Positions 27,309-36,199 of a stretch of DNA of 64,000 nt are shown here, piece after piece; the first letter of the stretch is position 1; each line of letters begins with the position of its first letter. A program made the position numbers and the translations under genes. The DNA is from Flavobacterium sp. (lineage in GTDB: Bacteria > Bacteroidota > Bacteroidia > Flavobacteriales > Flavobacteriaceae), in assembly GCF_017744675.1 (NCBI RefSeq), contig NZ_JAGIAV010000003.1:162719-226718 (forward strand), written 5' to 3'. The notes beneath the pieces were generated by a model, which worked only from the letters and a program-made list of their open reading frames with translations, did no database searches and was not told the DNA's origin.

Positions 27309-27341
27309 ACTTTTCTAGTTTTCTTCTGATTTTTTGTTTTT

Positions 27342-29012
27342 TTAGAACTCTTCAAGCTGTCTGTGCAGTTCTTTTCTGATTCTGCTTTTGAGTTTTTCCA
27401 TATCATCCCAGTAGGAGATCATAAATTTAAATCCCCTGTTGAATGAACCTTCGACAGGCTGGATGTATTCGAGCTCCTGAAGCAGGTTCATGTAACGGAA
27501 AGCGGATGTTTTGCTGATATTGAGCCCCTGTCTGATCTCTCTTGCCGTGAACTTTTTTGACGTTCCTTCTTTCTGCTTTTTTATAAAGTCTTTCAGGTTC
27601 TCAAAAAACTGTCTCGTGCTTTTATCCAGTTCATCTACTTTGATGATGATCGAACTGAAGAAAACATCAACAGCTGATTTTATATCTGCTTTGTCAGTGA
27701 TTAATCTGCCTTTAGCATCGGTTTTTCTCTGGTACTGGTGCAGGATTGTAATCTGGCAGACAAAGTTTTGGAACTGCGAGTTCAGTCTTCTGAGCATTCT
27801 GGCTTCCAATGGAAGGCTGAGCTTATCTGCAAAGGGATTTACAACCTCGTAAGATTTAAGCACGCGCATCACATTTCTTAAAAACTGTTTTGCCTGCTCT
27901 TCCTTTTCACTGTCTGACTGTCCTGCTGTTTTAAGATTCTGCTTTTTAATGATTCTAAGCGTCTGCTCTTGGCTTTCATCCACGCCCAAGATCACCGAAC
28001 GGCTCATGTTGTCGTAATACACCTCAGCTCTTGTGGTTGTGGTAAGGCTGGCAAAGTGCGCATGAACCTGTTTGATTCTTCCCCTGTTGTCTCCGAATAT
28101 GTCTTTTACAACAGTGGAGCTGGTAAGGAACTTGGCGGACTGCATTTCCCTGAAGGCATACTGCGCCTCTTCATCAAGCCCGTCAAAATCCTGAATGATA
28201 ATCAGCTTATTGATCAGTTCCTTATCCCTGTAGTGGTAAAGCGATTTACTTGTAATGCGTGTTATGTTCATCACATCCTCCTGAGGCATGCATCCTGCAA
28301 TGCCGTTTATCAGATGGCTTTTTCCCTCACCGCTTGATCCCTGAACAAGGCCGTGCATCAGATAGGGCATTTTATAGCTCGATGCCAGTATGAAAAGCAC
28401 GATCCTGTTTTCTTCTTCCCCAACGATGCCGTTCTGTTCCAAGAGCCTGTCTATATTTTCAAGCAGTCTGGGTTTTGCGAGAAATGCGACTGCATTTTCC
28501 TGCGCCTGAGGCGTAAGCTCCTTTTCGGCAAAACGTTCCGCAATCGGGTTTATTTCAGCCTCAAAAAGCGATTCCCTGTGCTGTTCCAGAAGATCGGTAA
28601 GCGTTACCAGATCTTTTTCAAGGCTGTCATAGTCAAATCCCTGCTTTTCGGATAAGTCCGTGCACTGGCTCTGCACGCCCGTAAAATCGAACAGGTCGAT
28701 TTTAAGCCTGTGTTTTCTGTTTGTATCATATTCCACAATCTGAAGCGAAATCCTGAGATTTCCCAAGTCCATCGGCAAGTTTCCCAGAACAAAGAAAGTG
28801 CCCGAGAGGCCTTTGTAGCTGATTTTGTAGCCGTTTACAATCTGCAGTCCTTCGCCTGCTTTTTCCGTTTTTGCGCTTTTTAAAAGATTCGATATCCCTT
28901 CCGCTCCATAATTGACCCACATGTCATTCAGACTATGCCCTTCGGGAAGTTCCGCTATTGAAAGCGGAACGTCTGGTCTTGCCTCCTGCATTTGTAATCT
29001 GATCTTCTCCAT
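27342..29012 (-). CDS. P-loop ATPase with C-terminal winged helix, unit B
   Basis: This is a 556-residue homologue of the unit A protein: same N-terminal PEGHSLNDMWVNYGAEGI segment, Walker A GSSGEGKSHLINGIAG, Walker B-like IIIQDFDGLDEEAQ and C-terminal FTAREIRQGLNISKTSAF. Preserved length in three diverged copies argues for a working protein. Confidence 0.82.
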   Translation of the reverse strand: MEKIRLQMQEARPDVPLSIAELPEGHSLNDMWVNYGAEGISNLLKSAKTEKAGEGLQIVNGYKISYKGLSGTFFVLGNLPMDLGNLRISLQIVEYDTNRKHRLKIDLFDFTGVQSQCTDLSEKQGFDYDSLEKDLVTLTDLLEQHRESLFEAEINPIAERFAEKELTPQAQENAVAFLAKPRLLENIDRLLEQNGIVGEEENRIVLFILASSYKMPYLMHGLVQGSSGEGKSHLINGIAGCMPQEDVMNITRITSKSLYHYRDKELINKLIIIQDFDGLDEEAQYAFREMQSAKFLTSSTVVKDIFGDNRGRIKQVHAHFASLTTTTRAEVYYDNMSRSVILGVDESQEQTLRIIKKQNLKTAGQSDSEKEEQAKQFLRNVMRVLKSYEVVNPFADKLSLPLEARMLRRLNSQFQNFVCQITILHQYQRKTDAKGRLITDKADIKSAVDVFFSSIIIKVDELDKSTRQFFENLKDFIKKQKEGTSKKFTAREIRQGLNISKTSAFRYMNLLQELEYIQPVEGSFNRGFKFMISYWDDMEKLKSRIRKELHRQLEEF

Positions 29013-29016
29013 TTTC

Positions 29017-29580
29017 TCACCGCTTAAAGATTACTATTGATTCCAGTCCATTCAATGATTTAATAATTTCAATATGCTCATCGAGCAGTTCACCGTCATG
29101 AAGTGCAATGACCGCTTCCCTCTGATCCAGTATTCTGCTCTGCATCAGGCTGGCGCAGTCAATGACAGTCGGCGCCAGATAGAGCTTTCGGGTAAGCGGA
29201 TGGGGATATGCAGGATAGATTCCCTTCTGGTTTAAATATTCCTCCCGAGGGCTGTCCAGATCAAAACGAAGCGCAAAATAGTTTACAATCGCATTCTCTC
29301 TGTCCAGCAGGGGGAATATAAGCCCGTAGCGTCCAAAGACGGTATAGGCAGTCAGAGAATCATCCCGCACTCCTGCATCACTCTTGGTTATGACTCCAAG
29401 CTCCTCAAACCTTTCTTTGGATTTAAGGGTCTTGCGGTGGTGGAACTGTCCCGAATTAAAGCCTATTCTCAGGTCTGAATATTCCAGTCCGATGCTTTTC
29501 AGGTATGCTTTAGGCTTTACAGCCTTTGCGCTTCTGATGCCTGTTTCAAATGAACGGAACAGCGATTCTAAACTTTCCAT
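29017..29580 (-). CDS. Toprim-like primase fragment, unit B
   Basis: This 187-residue protein is close to the unit A and C versions (YLKSIGLEYSDLRIGFNSGQ, YLAPTVIDCASLMQSRILDQ). It ends IVIFKR 4 bp before the ATPase gene. Acidic Toprim catalytic residues are not seen. It heads the four-gene operon behind a conserved promoter/palindrome. Confidence 0.72.
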   Translation of the reverse strand: MESLESLFRSFETGIRSAKAVKPKAYLKSIGLEYSDLRIGFNSGQFHHRKTLKSKERFEELGVITKSDAGVRDDSLTAYTVFGRYGLIFPLLDRENAIVNYFALRFDLDSPREEYLNQKGIYPAYPHPLTRKLYLAPTVIDCASLMQSRILDQREAVIALHDGELLDEHIEIIKSLNGLESIVIFKR

Positions 29581-29943
29581 ATGCTTTAATTTTCTTAATT
29601 GGTTACTGCGCTGTTATAAACACAGCGATGCCCTGCCTGAAATAATCTTTCAGGCGGAAGTGCGGTATGGGCGTTAATTATAGGCCGTCTGTGACAGGGA
29701 ACGGCCGTTTATGAGAATAGAAATCTATTAATAGATTTCTACTGCAAAGATAAACCAGATTTCAATGCGCATCCTGCTCAAAATTTGGTGGGGATAAATG
29801 CAAAGATAATTGGTATTGCTTTCATTTTCAATGGTAAAATATACCTATGAAAGCCGTAGAACGTAACATTTGGTTCAGGCAAATATAAAGCTCTTTCGCC
29901 TCATTGTCATGGACATAATATGCACATGAAAGCGGTATTAGCA
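29581..29943. other. Intergenic region upstream of the unit B block
   Basis: No gene is seen in this 363-bp stretch. It holds several short inverted repeats (for example CCTGAAA/TTTCAGG near 29636-29655 and GGCCGT/ACGGCC near 29683-29706) and the promoter/palindrome listed separately. Confidence 0.6.
29719..29752 (-). promoter_or_regulatory. Promoter -7 and 22-bp palindrome of the unit B block
   Basis: On the minus strand TATCTTTG (29745-29752) is a -7 element. Just downstream lies a perfect 22-bp palindrome (29719-29740, half-site AGAAATCTATT). A matching but shorter palindrome sits at the same place in unit A. The -33 element is not well spaced here (nearest TTTG is 26 bp away). Confidence 0.6.
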
Positions 29944-30273
29944 TCATTGGGAAGACTGCTCGTTTTCCTGCTTCTCATTCACCATTTTATATATTTCATC
30001 TAGAACTTCTATTTCAGCCCTTGGAATCAGCTGAAGGGCAAGCTCCAGAACAGAGCCTATGTATATTTCCCTGTTATCAAGCTCGTCCGAATAAATTATA
30101 TTCAGGCACATTCTAATGAGATTCACTCCAAGACACGTCATATCCGTGTAGCCGTAAAATCTTATCTCTCGTATTGACTCGCCTCTTTTGTCCTTTACAG
30201 GTTTCAGAAGCTTAAAATGATAAGATGCAAAATCTTTAAATTCATCCAGTGTTTTTATTTTGTCAGTTTCCAT
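29944..30273 (-). CDS. Hypothetical 109-residue protein (METDKIK family, intact copy)
   Basis: This soluble mixed alpha/beta protein (METDKIKTLDEFKDFASYHF, then VKDKRGESIREIRFYGYTDM). No family recognised. It is a paralogue of the next gene upstream (30302-30640), which carries a nonsense codon. Both lie in the same direction after the MNT-HEPN gene, so they may be its partners or antitoxin-like factors. Confidence 0.6.
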   Translation of the reverse strand: METDKIKTLDEFKDFASYHFKLLKPVKDKRGESIREIRFYGYTDMTCLGVNLIRMCLNIIYSDELDNREIYIGSVLELALQLIPRAEIEVLDEIYKMVNEKQENEQSSQ

Positions 30274-30301
30274 AATTTTAAATATTAAATCTTAATCTGT
30301 G

Positions 30302-30640
30302 CTATTCTGTTTCTTCATTATTTTCTGAAAACAGATCAGTAATCTCATTTAAAAATTCAAATTCGTCAACTGGAAACAGCTGAAGAGCAATTCCCAGTAT
30401 AAGCCCCACATCAATTTATTGGTTTTCGATTGTAGGCGGAACTTCTGCGCTGTCGTGGTCTAAAGCGATAATGCACAGCTTCATCAGGTTTCTGACAACA
30501 GAACCAAGTTCGCAATAGCCATAAACCCTGATCTCTGCATTATACATGCCCCTTTTATCCTCTGCTTTTTTCAGGGCATTAAGCAGTTTTCCGCTTAACG
30601 CCCTGATGTCTTCCAGTTTTTTGATTTTATCGGTTTCCAT
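30302..30640 (-). pseudogene. METDKIK-family paralogue interrupted by TAA
   Basis: From the ATG at 30640 (METDKIKKLEDIRALSGKLL) the frame runs 74 codons to TAA at 30416-30418. Past the stop the same frame continues IDVGLILGIALQLFPVDEFE to TAG at 30302, which aligns with IYIGSVLELALQLIPRAEIE of the intact paralogue. It is therefore a nonsense-broken duplicate. A longer in-frame start at 30691 overlaps the MNT-HEPN gene and is unlikely. Confidence 0.8.
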
Positions 30641-30653
30641 AACTTCATTTTCT

Positions 30654-31523
30654 TTATGCTGATAAAACTTCCTGCTGATGGATTCCCTCAAGCCTCTCCA
30701 ATTCCTTCTGGATCATGGCTTGCGCTTCTTTCATAAAATCACGGCATCTGCCTTCCATTATTCCATAGTAATCGTAACCATAACTGTTGTTTCTGCTGAA
30801 GCGAAGCGTGTTTGGATTCTTTTTCAAAATCTTGAACATGTTTTTTTCATCACTGCTGTTTCGGGGAAAATATTCCGAAGTCAGGCTTGTGAAGTATTCG
30901 CACAGCTCAAATAAGTAGCCCAGTGAGAAGTGATTAGGGGTATATCCCAGAAATACCCTGATAAGGGAAAGACAGGTCTGTTCCACTATCTGATGAAGAG
31001 AACACATTCTGGCTTCATAAGAGAAATACTGGTCGTTATTATAGATAAGATCCCAGATCGATTCACTGACATTTCTTCTGTCTCCTGCGTATGCTGAAGT
31101 GCTTTTCACATATCTCTTTTCTGGATTCTTAGCCCAGATTATAGGCGATCTGTATGCATCTATATGAATCCTCTGTGCATTTTTAAAAATGTTCCAGAAG
31201 AAATACTGCTGGTCTCCGTATAATTTGACGATGTTTCTCAGGCGGTGCATGAGAATCGTTACCGTTATCTGGCCTCTTGATCTGCTCTTTATCTTGTCGG
31301 TCAGGTCATTGCCGATATTATCCTCGAACTCTTCGGTTATAACAAGCAGATAAAGATGGACATGCTTTTCTTTCTGAGCGGGTTTCTGGAAAGGCTCATT
31401 AAAAGTATAACTGCTTTTCTTCTCTGCAAAACAGTAAATGCCAATTGGGTCGATGTTCTGTGAAATAACTCGATAGATTAAATCGGATGCGGTGTTTTGA
31501 ATTGCTTTCATAATTTTACTCAT
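30654..31523 (-). CDS. Probable MNT-HEPN type protein
   Basis: This 289-residue protein has an N-terminal alpha/beta region (HVHLYLLVITEEFED, LTDKIKSRSRGQITVTILMH) that could be a nucleotidyltransferase-like fold. The C-terminal half has the HEPN pattern SLHQIVEQTCLSLIRVFLGY followed by TPNHFSLGYLFELCEYF, seen in Bacteroidota nucleotidyltransferase-HEPN fusions. Such proteins act in toxin-antitoxin or defence systems. A catalytic GS-D-D motif is not obvious, so the first half may be inactive. It is divergent from a XRE gene. Confidence 0.65.
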   Translation of the reverse strand: MSKIMKAIQNTASDLIYRVISQNIDPIGIYCFAEKKSSYTFNEPFQKPAQKEKHVHLYLLVITEEFEDNIGNDLTDKIKSRSRGQITVTILMHRLRNIVKLYGDQQYFFWNIFKNAQRIHIDAYRSPIIWAKNPEKRYVKSTSAYAGDRRNVSESIWDLIYNNDQYFSYEARMCSLHQIVEQTCLSLIRVFLGYTPNHFSLGYLFELCEYFTSLTSEYFPRNSSDEKNMFKILKKNPNTLRFSRNNSYGYDYYGIMEGRCRDFMKEAQAMIQKELERLEGIHQQEVLSA

Positions 31524-31590
31524 TTTAGTTAATACTTGTCTGAAAAATTGTATTTTTGTTTAACACACAGGCAAGTAAGCAAATGCTTGT

Positions 31591-31622
31591 ACCGTACGGC
31601 ATCAAATTTTACCGTACCGTAC
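31591..31622. promoter_or_regulatory. ACCGTAC repeats upstream of the unit B XRE gene
   Basis: Three ACCGTAC copies (31591-31597, 31611-31617, 31616-31622, the last two overlapping) lie between the divergent MNT-HEPN and XRE genes. TATCTTTG (31673-31680) sits only a few bases before the XRE ATG and may be its -7 element, giving a nearly leaderless mRNA. The operator role is inferred. Confidence 0.5.
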
Positions 31623-31684
31623 ATGAGATTTTTTGTATCATACATGAATCCCGCTTTTTTATTCTTAATTATTATCTTTGAGCT

Positions 31685-32092
31685 ATGAGTACACTAACAA
31701 AACCAAACCACATGGGGCGCAAGATCAGCCGTATCCGTGAACTGAAAGACATGAAACAGGAAGCACTCGCACAGGCTATGGGTACAAACCAGCAGACTGT
31801 TTCGATATTAGAAAATAGTGAAGAAATAGATGATGAAAAATTGAAAGAAGTGGCAAAAGCCTTAGGAGTAAGTGTGGAAGCAATTAAAAACTTTTCAGAG
31901 GAAGCCGTTTTGAATATTATTGGCAACACATATCATGTGGATAATTCTTCCGCGGTGCATTATGGATGCACATTCAATCCATTAGATAAATTAATACAAT
32001 CTCACGAACAGCAGATTAAACTATATGAACGTTTGGTTCAAGCAGAAAAAGACAAGGTAGAATATTTGGAAAAATTACTAAAAGCCAAGTAA
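31685..32092 (+). CDS. XRE-family regulator with CTFNPLDKLI tail (unit B)
   Basis: This 135-residue protein has an HTH in residues about 10-66 (RKISRIRELKDMKQEALAQA) and a C-terminal coiled-coil tail starting at CTFNPLDKLIQSHEQQIKLY. It is homologous over its whole length to the unit C regulator at 44451. Location between the four-gene block and cargo in both units suggests it controls the element's transfer or cargo genes. Confidence 0.92.
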   Translation: MSTLTKPNHMGRKISRIRELKDMKQEALAQAMGTNQQTVSILENSEEIDDEKLKEVAKALGVSVEAIKNFSEEAVLNIIGNTYHVDNSSAVHYGCTFNPLDKLIQSHEQQIKLYERLVQAEKDKVEYLEKLLKAK

Positions 32093-32122
32093 GCTTTTAT
32101 AAAAGAGATATATTAATTCACT

Positions 32123-32153
32123 AAAAAAAAGAGACTGTTTTGGTCTCTTTTTT
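32123..32153 (+). terminator. Terminator after the unit B XRE gene
   Basis: A-run, GAGAC (32131-32135), 7-base loop, GTCTC (32143-32147), T-run. It can act in both directions. Confidence 0.82.
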
Positions 32154-32239
32154 GTTTAGACATTCTCTATTTACTAATAGGATCAGGGATAACTTAACTA
32201 ACCAAATCCACTGCTAGTGTCCTTTGACAGAAATTACCA

Positions 32240-32995
32240 TTACGCTAATCCCGCAATTTGAAGTTCCGAATATGTTCCTTTAGTAATGTTTATTTTAATT
32301 GAAATGTTACAGTTTCCGCCATCATTCATGTCTATTAGATAAAACTTATATCCATTTTTGGTAAAAGAACTTTTACAATAGCAACTTACCCAAACTTCAA
32401 TCTCATTATTTATATTCTTAACTGCAATACATTGCTTCACATATTCAGATGATTTTCTAAGCCTAAGTTTATTTTCTTTGAAACATTTCTCTAAAATTTC
32501 ATTTGCTTTTTCTAATTCTGATTGATTTAAATCGTATTGCTTATAATTGGATTTTTCAGATTCAGGATAATAAGTAAAAACAGCTAAATCCTTTATATTT
32601 TTAAAGTTGAGCTTACTCTTTATACTGGTTTTATTTTTCTTTATCTCTAAACGGTAAGAAGAGTGTTCCCCAATAAATTCTATGAAATTATTTTTAAGAA
32701 TTGCTTTTTCACTTTGAGTGGGTTTAAACTCAAAAGGAGTAAAATACAAAGTATCATTTTTAAGATGGCAAAAACCATTAAATTTTTCTATTTTTTCATA
32801 ATTAAACTCAATTCTTTTAATATAAAAAGTGTATGTGGAATCGGAATAATATTTAAAATCTTCGGATTCATTGTCATCATAGCCTGCCTGTAATATTAGT
32901 GCCGGTTTTTCTTTTACTATTAGATTTGAATCTTTTTTACAGCCTAATAAGAAAGTAGTAATAAAGAGAAAAATACGTAGAAGGCCTTTATTCAT
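32240..32995 (-). CDS. Orphan immunity-like lipoprotein 1
   Basis: This 251-residue protein has the lipobox IFLFITTFLLGC. The mature part is beta-rich (SDSTYTFYIKRIEFNYEKI, NNFIEFIGEHSSYRLEIKK) with late Cys residues. It is one of four consecutive minus-strand lipoprotein genes with no toxin between them. Similar lipoproteins sit beside the Rhs tips, so an orphan immunity role is plausible. No domain is recognised. Confidence 0.62.
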   Translation of the reverse strand: MNKGLLRIFLFITTFLLGCKKDSNLIVKEKPALILQAGYDDNESEDFKYYSDSTYTFYIKRIEFNYEKIEKFNGFCHLKNDTLYFTPFEFKPTQSEKAILKNNFIEFIGEHSSYRLEIKKNKTSIKSKLNFKNIKDLAVFTYYPESEKSNYKQYDLNQSELEKANEILEKCFKENKLRLRKSSEYVKQCIAVKNINNEIEVWVSCYCKSSFTKNGYKFYLIDMNDGGNCNISIKINITKGTYSELQIAGLA

Positions 32996-33194
32996 ATTAG
33001 TTTCTAATTACAGGTTAAATTTTATTGTATATATTTTTTTACTTTATCCTCTTCTAAGTTTTTAGTTTTATGCTCAAATTTGAATTTGGATTAAGTTTAA
33101 GTTTAAGTGCTTTTTGTATTTGCTAAATCATCCCAAGAATAAATCCAGCATTAAGCCAATTACTCACATCTATCTTTGTATTGTGCTTGAAGAT

Positions 33195-33980
33195 TTATTC
33201 TGCAAAACCATAATTTTCGTTCGCTTTTAATATCCATTTAATCTTAGAATATTTTTTTCGAATAATTTTTTCTAAACATTTGTCTTTATCTTTATGAAAA
33301 TTGGTTAAGTCAACGAAAATTGTCTTTGAAAATGGCAGTTTAGCAATTTCATTTTCGAGTTCATCACAATTATCATCGAGAAATTTAACATATAAAGGAT
33401 TGGCTGATTTTAATACAAAGATTGGAGAATTAAAATATCTTTGGGAGTTTTCAATTGCATCTTCAACTTTAGTATTTTCCTTGTATATACTTGATGTAAT
33501 GCTATAGACATTTGAAATTATCTTTCCTGATTCTGAAAGTTTATTTGGAGAATAAAATATACTTTTTGAGATTTTGTTTTTAGTCGATTTTGTTTCTAAA
33601 TAAATGGTAATACCATCTTCAGGCGGTATTTTGTGTGATTTTATTTTTGATAGTTTCTGTAATTCATCTTTTAGCTTTTCGAATTCTAATTCCGTCGGCT
33701 TAGTTTCAAATTTATTATCTTTTGGCAGGAGCTTTTTTATGCTGGCTAAATTAGTAGAATCGATAAATTTCCATGTTTTTGGAGAAATTGAATCTGCGAG
33801 GGAATATTCGTAGGGAATTAATACCGTTACTTTTTTAGTGTTGTTATTCAGTTCAATCTTAAATCCACTATAAAATGAAGGATATGAATAAAAGACAAAA
33901 CCTCCCAATTCTGAATCTTCTTTCGATGAACAACTAGAAAATAAGTTTATTAATATTAATGTAAATATAATATTTCTCAT
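33195..33980 (-). CDS. Orphan immunity-like lipoprotein 2
   Basis: Starting at the ATG at 33980, the product (MRNIIFTLILINLFSSC) has a good lipobox. An ATG 22 codons upstream would bury it. About 261 residues, mixed alpha/beta, Lys/Ser-rich, with the stretch LEFEKLKDELQKLSKIKSHK. Second in the lipoprotein series. No known family. Confidence 0.62.
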   Translation of the reverse strand: MRNIIFTLILINLFSSCSSKEDSELGGFVFYSYPSFYSGFKIELNNNTKKVTVLIPYEYSLADSISPKTWKFIDSTNLASIKKLLPKDNKFETKPTELEFEKLKDELQKLSKIKSHKIPPEDGITIYLETKSTKNKISKSIFYSPNKLSESGKIISNVYSITSSIYKENTKVEDAIENSQRYFNSPIFVLKSANPLYVKFLDDNCDELENEIAKLPFSKTIFVDLTNFHKDKDKCLEKIIRKKYSKIKWILKANENYGFAE

Positions 33981-34095
33981 AATGTAAAAGTCCTTTGATC
34001 GGACTGAATTTATATTAAATCTTTTTCCCATTTTTCCATACCCCAAAAGGAAAAACCTTTTCCATCAAGCAAATTGCTTAAATCTCCAAATTATT

Positions 34096-34686
34096 TTATC
34101 TTGTACTAACATATCTCCATTTATTATTCTTCTTTTTTATAAGTAATGCCATGTTATAACCGCTGGTATAACCATTTTCATTTCCAATTAAATAATCTAT
34201 TACAACAATTCCATTTTCCATTCTCTCATCAAAACAAACCCTTGAAAAAAGAATTTTCGAATAGTCATCTTCTGGTTTAATTTCTTCGTCAAATTGTTTG
34301 TATGGCTTTATTAATCTTATTCTTGATTTATCATATTCACGATATTCAAGTTCTTTAAATTTTTTTGAATGCATAATACCATAAAAAATAATTGAATCAG
34401 ATTTCTTAAAATTGTTATTTTTAAACATCCATTTGTTATCTTCCCTGACTTGGTCTATTGGCATTAAAGCATCTGATAAATACAATTTAAAATCAAGAGT
34501 ATCAATGTTTGCTTTAGGTGCGGGGTTACCAAAAAAATCTGTCGGGTTCAGATAATATTTATCTAAATGATTTTTTTTAAGATAATCATTTGCAATCTCT
34601 TCAATTGCTTTTAATTCTTCTTTTTCATATGATTTTTGACAACTTAAAAATGCAAAAAATAATAAAAAAGCAGTTATTACTTTCAT
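34096..34686 (-). CDS. Orphan immunity-like lipoprotein 3
   Basis: This 196-residue protein starts MKVITAFLLFFAFLSC (lipobox). The mature part contains DYLKKNHLDKYYLNPTDFFG and a beta-rich end (YNMALLIKKKNNKWRYVSTR) like small stress or immunity lipoproteins. Third in the series. Confidence 0.62.
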   Translation of the reverse strand: MKVITAFLLFFAFLSCQKSYEKEELKAIEEIANDYLKKNHLDKYYLNPTDFFGNPAPKANIDTLDFKLYLSDALMPIDQVREDNKWMFKNNNFKKSDSIIFYGIMHSKKFKELEYREYDKSRIRLIKPYKQFDEEIKPEDDYSKILFSRVCFDERMENGIVVIDYLIGNENGYTSGYNMALLIKKKNNKWRYVSTR

Positions 34687-34753
34687 AGTCAGGTTACTAA
34701 ATTAGTTTTACTTTTAACTTCCAGATATCTTACTAAAATTATTGCCATACGAT

Positions 34754-35191
34754 TTAATTGTCAAAATTCCATAAATCCAGCCTCGTAATGTTTTTAATTG
34801 TTCCTCCGAACATTCCCATATGTCCCCTGGCATCCATGTCAAAAGTTCCCACAATTATTACATACTTGTTATTGTAATCTTTTAAATTTTTCTTTTCAGC
34901 AGTTTCTTTTGAAAAACTCACCCAAAAACCATTATTAGATATTCCTTTTGAATAATCTTCTTTATGCAAATAAATTACGTTCCCTTCAAACTCTAAATTC
35001 AAATATCCAATAACTTGAATTTGTTTTCCGTCATATTTTTCTGGAGTTGAAATTAACCTTATTAACGATATGTCAAATTCATGAAAGGGTACAGCTCGTT
35101 CCTTTTCATCTCTCATTTCTTTAGAATTTGTTTTATTCTGCGAACAAGCATTTAATGAGAATGCAAATAAAATTAAAATGATATATTTCAT
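34754..35191 (-). CDS. Orphan immunity-like lipoprotein 4 (OB-fold-like)
   Basis: The likely start is the ATG at 35191 (MKYIILILFAFSLNAC, lipobox). The upstream ATG at 35221 puts ten polar residues before the signal. The 145-residue product has an OB-fold-like strand order (GKQIQVIGYLNLEFEGNVIY, KYVIIVGTFDMDARGHMG). Function unknown; fourth gene of the series. Confidence 0.62.
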   Translation of the reverse strand: MKYIILILFAFSLNACSQNKTNSKEMRDEKERAVPFHEFDISLIRLISTPEKYDGKQIQVIGYLNLEFEGNVIYLHKEDYSKGISNNGFWVSFSKETAEKKNLKDYNNKYVIIVGTFDMDARGHMGMFGGTIKNITRLDLWNFDN

Positions 35192-35221
35192 GTAATCCGA
35201 TTTGTTTTGTTTAAGAGGCAC

Positions 35222-35806
35222 TTAACTTCAAATTTTAAATAACAACTATTTTGTGGGGTGTTCTCCATTTCACAGGTAAACATTCTCAATAAAAACAGTA
35301 TTAGATTACAATAATAAACAAAAAAAACAAAGAGCCGCTACGCTTTGCCATAAATTGAAATTATTTCTAAAATTTGAAAACGCTATTGTACAAATTATCA
35401 CTTTAGGTGAAACAAAAAAAAAAGCAAAGCAAGGTATTGGACACAGACAGAGAAGTGCGCATAACATTTTTCTTCGTTCCTCAAAAAATGCCCTTCGGGA
35501 CTTATAGCACTTCAACTGTCTGAATGTCCAATTTCAAACTGCTTTCTTTTTTTCCTTTTTCTTTTTTTAAGCATTTATCCATTGTAACAGTCTACAGCCA
35601 TCATGCACATATTTTGCGCATGATACATATAGATATTTTTCTTAAATTAGAAGCCTGCTTTTAAAAAATCTCCAAAGATGTCCACGTTCCTGACATCAGC
35701 AAGATGAACGGTTGTTTAACAACCGCCTATCTTGCCACCCATTGCCTCGGAACTCGGCGGTGGAGAAACTTAAAAGACAAGAGTTTGATAATAATGAAAA
35801 TGAAAG
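35222..35806. other. Region upstream of the unit B mobilization genes, no gene
   Basis: The short ORF at 35306-35515 (minus) is Lys/Cys/Phe-rich and not credible. The region contains CCCTTCGGGACTTAT (35491-35505) followed by AACTGCTTTC (35537-35546), shared with the unit C mob region at 47397 and 47451, and an oriT-like hairpin near 35700. Confidence 0.6.
35699..35764. repeat. oriT-like nested hairpin of unit B
   Basis: GCAAGAT (35699-35705) pairs with ATCTTGC (35729-35735). Inside lies the perfect inverted repeat CGGTTGTT/AACAACCG (35709-35725). Just after it CCACC...GGTGG (about 35735-35763) forms another arm pair. Position directly upstream of the mobC gene fits an origin of transfer. Confidence 0.5.
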
Positions 35807-36199
35807 ATGATGAAAAGAGAAAATTCAAACAGAACACGAATCGTGGGACTGCGATTCACTCCTTTGGAGTATGCTGAACTGGAAAAAAGATTCAGAGCAA
35901 GCACCTGCCGAAAATTAAGTGACCACATCAGAAGCCACTTATTCAACAAACCAATTGTAGCCACCTACAGAAACCAGTCTTTAGACGAACTGATGGAAGA
36001 GACCGCTGTACTTACTTCCGAATTGCGGGCAATTGGCAATAATATCAATCAGATAGCCAGAAAGATAAACACGCTCAAAACAGTTCCCGAATTCAAAGGG
36101 CATCTTTATCTGTTCGAGATCCAAAGAGAAAGGCTTTTTGATAAAATGGAAGAAGTCTCAGGCCACACCCAGAAAATAGCAGAAAAATGGTTGCAGTGA
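35807..36199 (+). CDS. MobC-type relaxosome accessory protein
   Basis: This 130-residue RHH-type protein (RIVGLRFTPLEYAELEKRF) has the MobC signature LRAIGNNINQIARKIN. It overlaps the relaxase gene by 13 bp, the classical coupling. It would help the relaxase bind oriT so that unit B can be mobilised by a helper conjugative system. Confidence 0.9.
   Translation: MMKRENSNRTRIVGLRFTPLEYAELEKRFRASTCRKLSDHIRSHLFNKPIVATYRNQSLDELMEETAVLTSELRAIGNNINQIARKINTLKTVPEFKGHLYLFEIQRERLFDKMEEVSGHTQKIAEKWLQ

Noticed and set aside
35306..35515. 69-codon minus-strand ORF rich in Phe and Cys
   Set aside because: Composition follows A/T-rich low-complexity DNA in the mob leader region; no credible gene.
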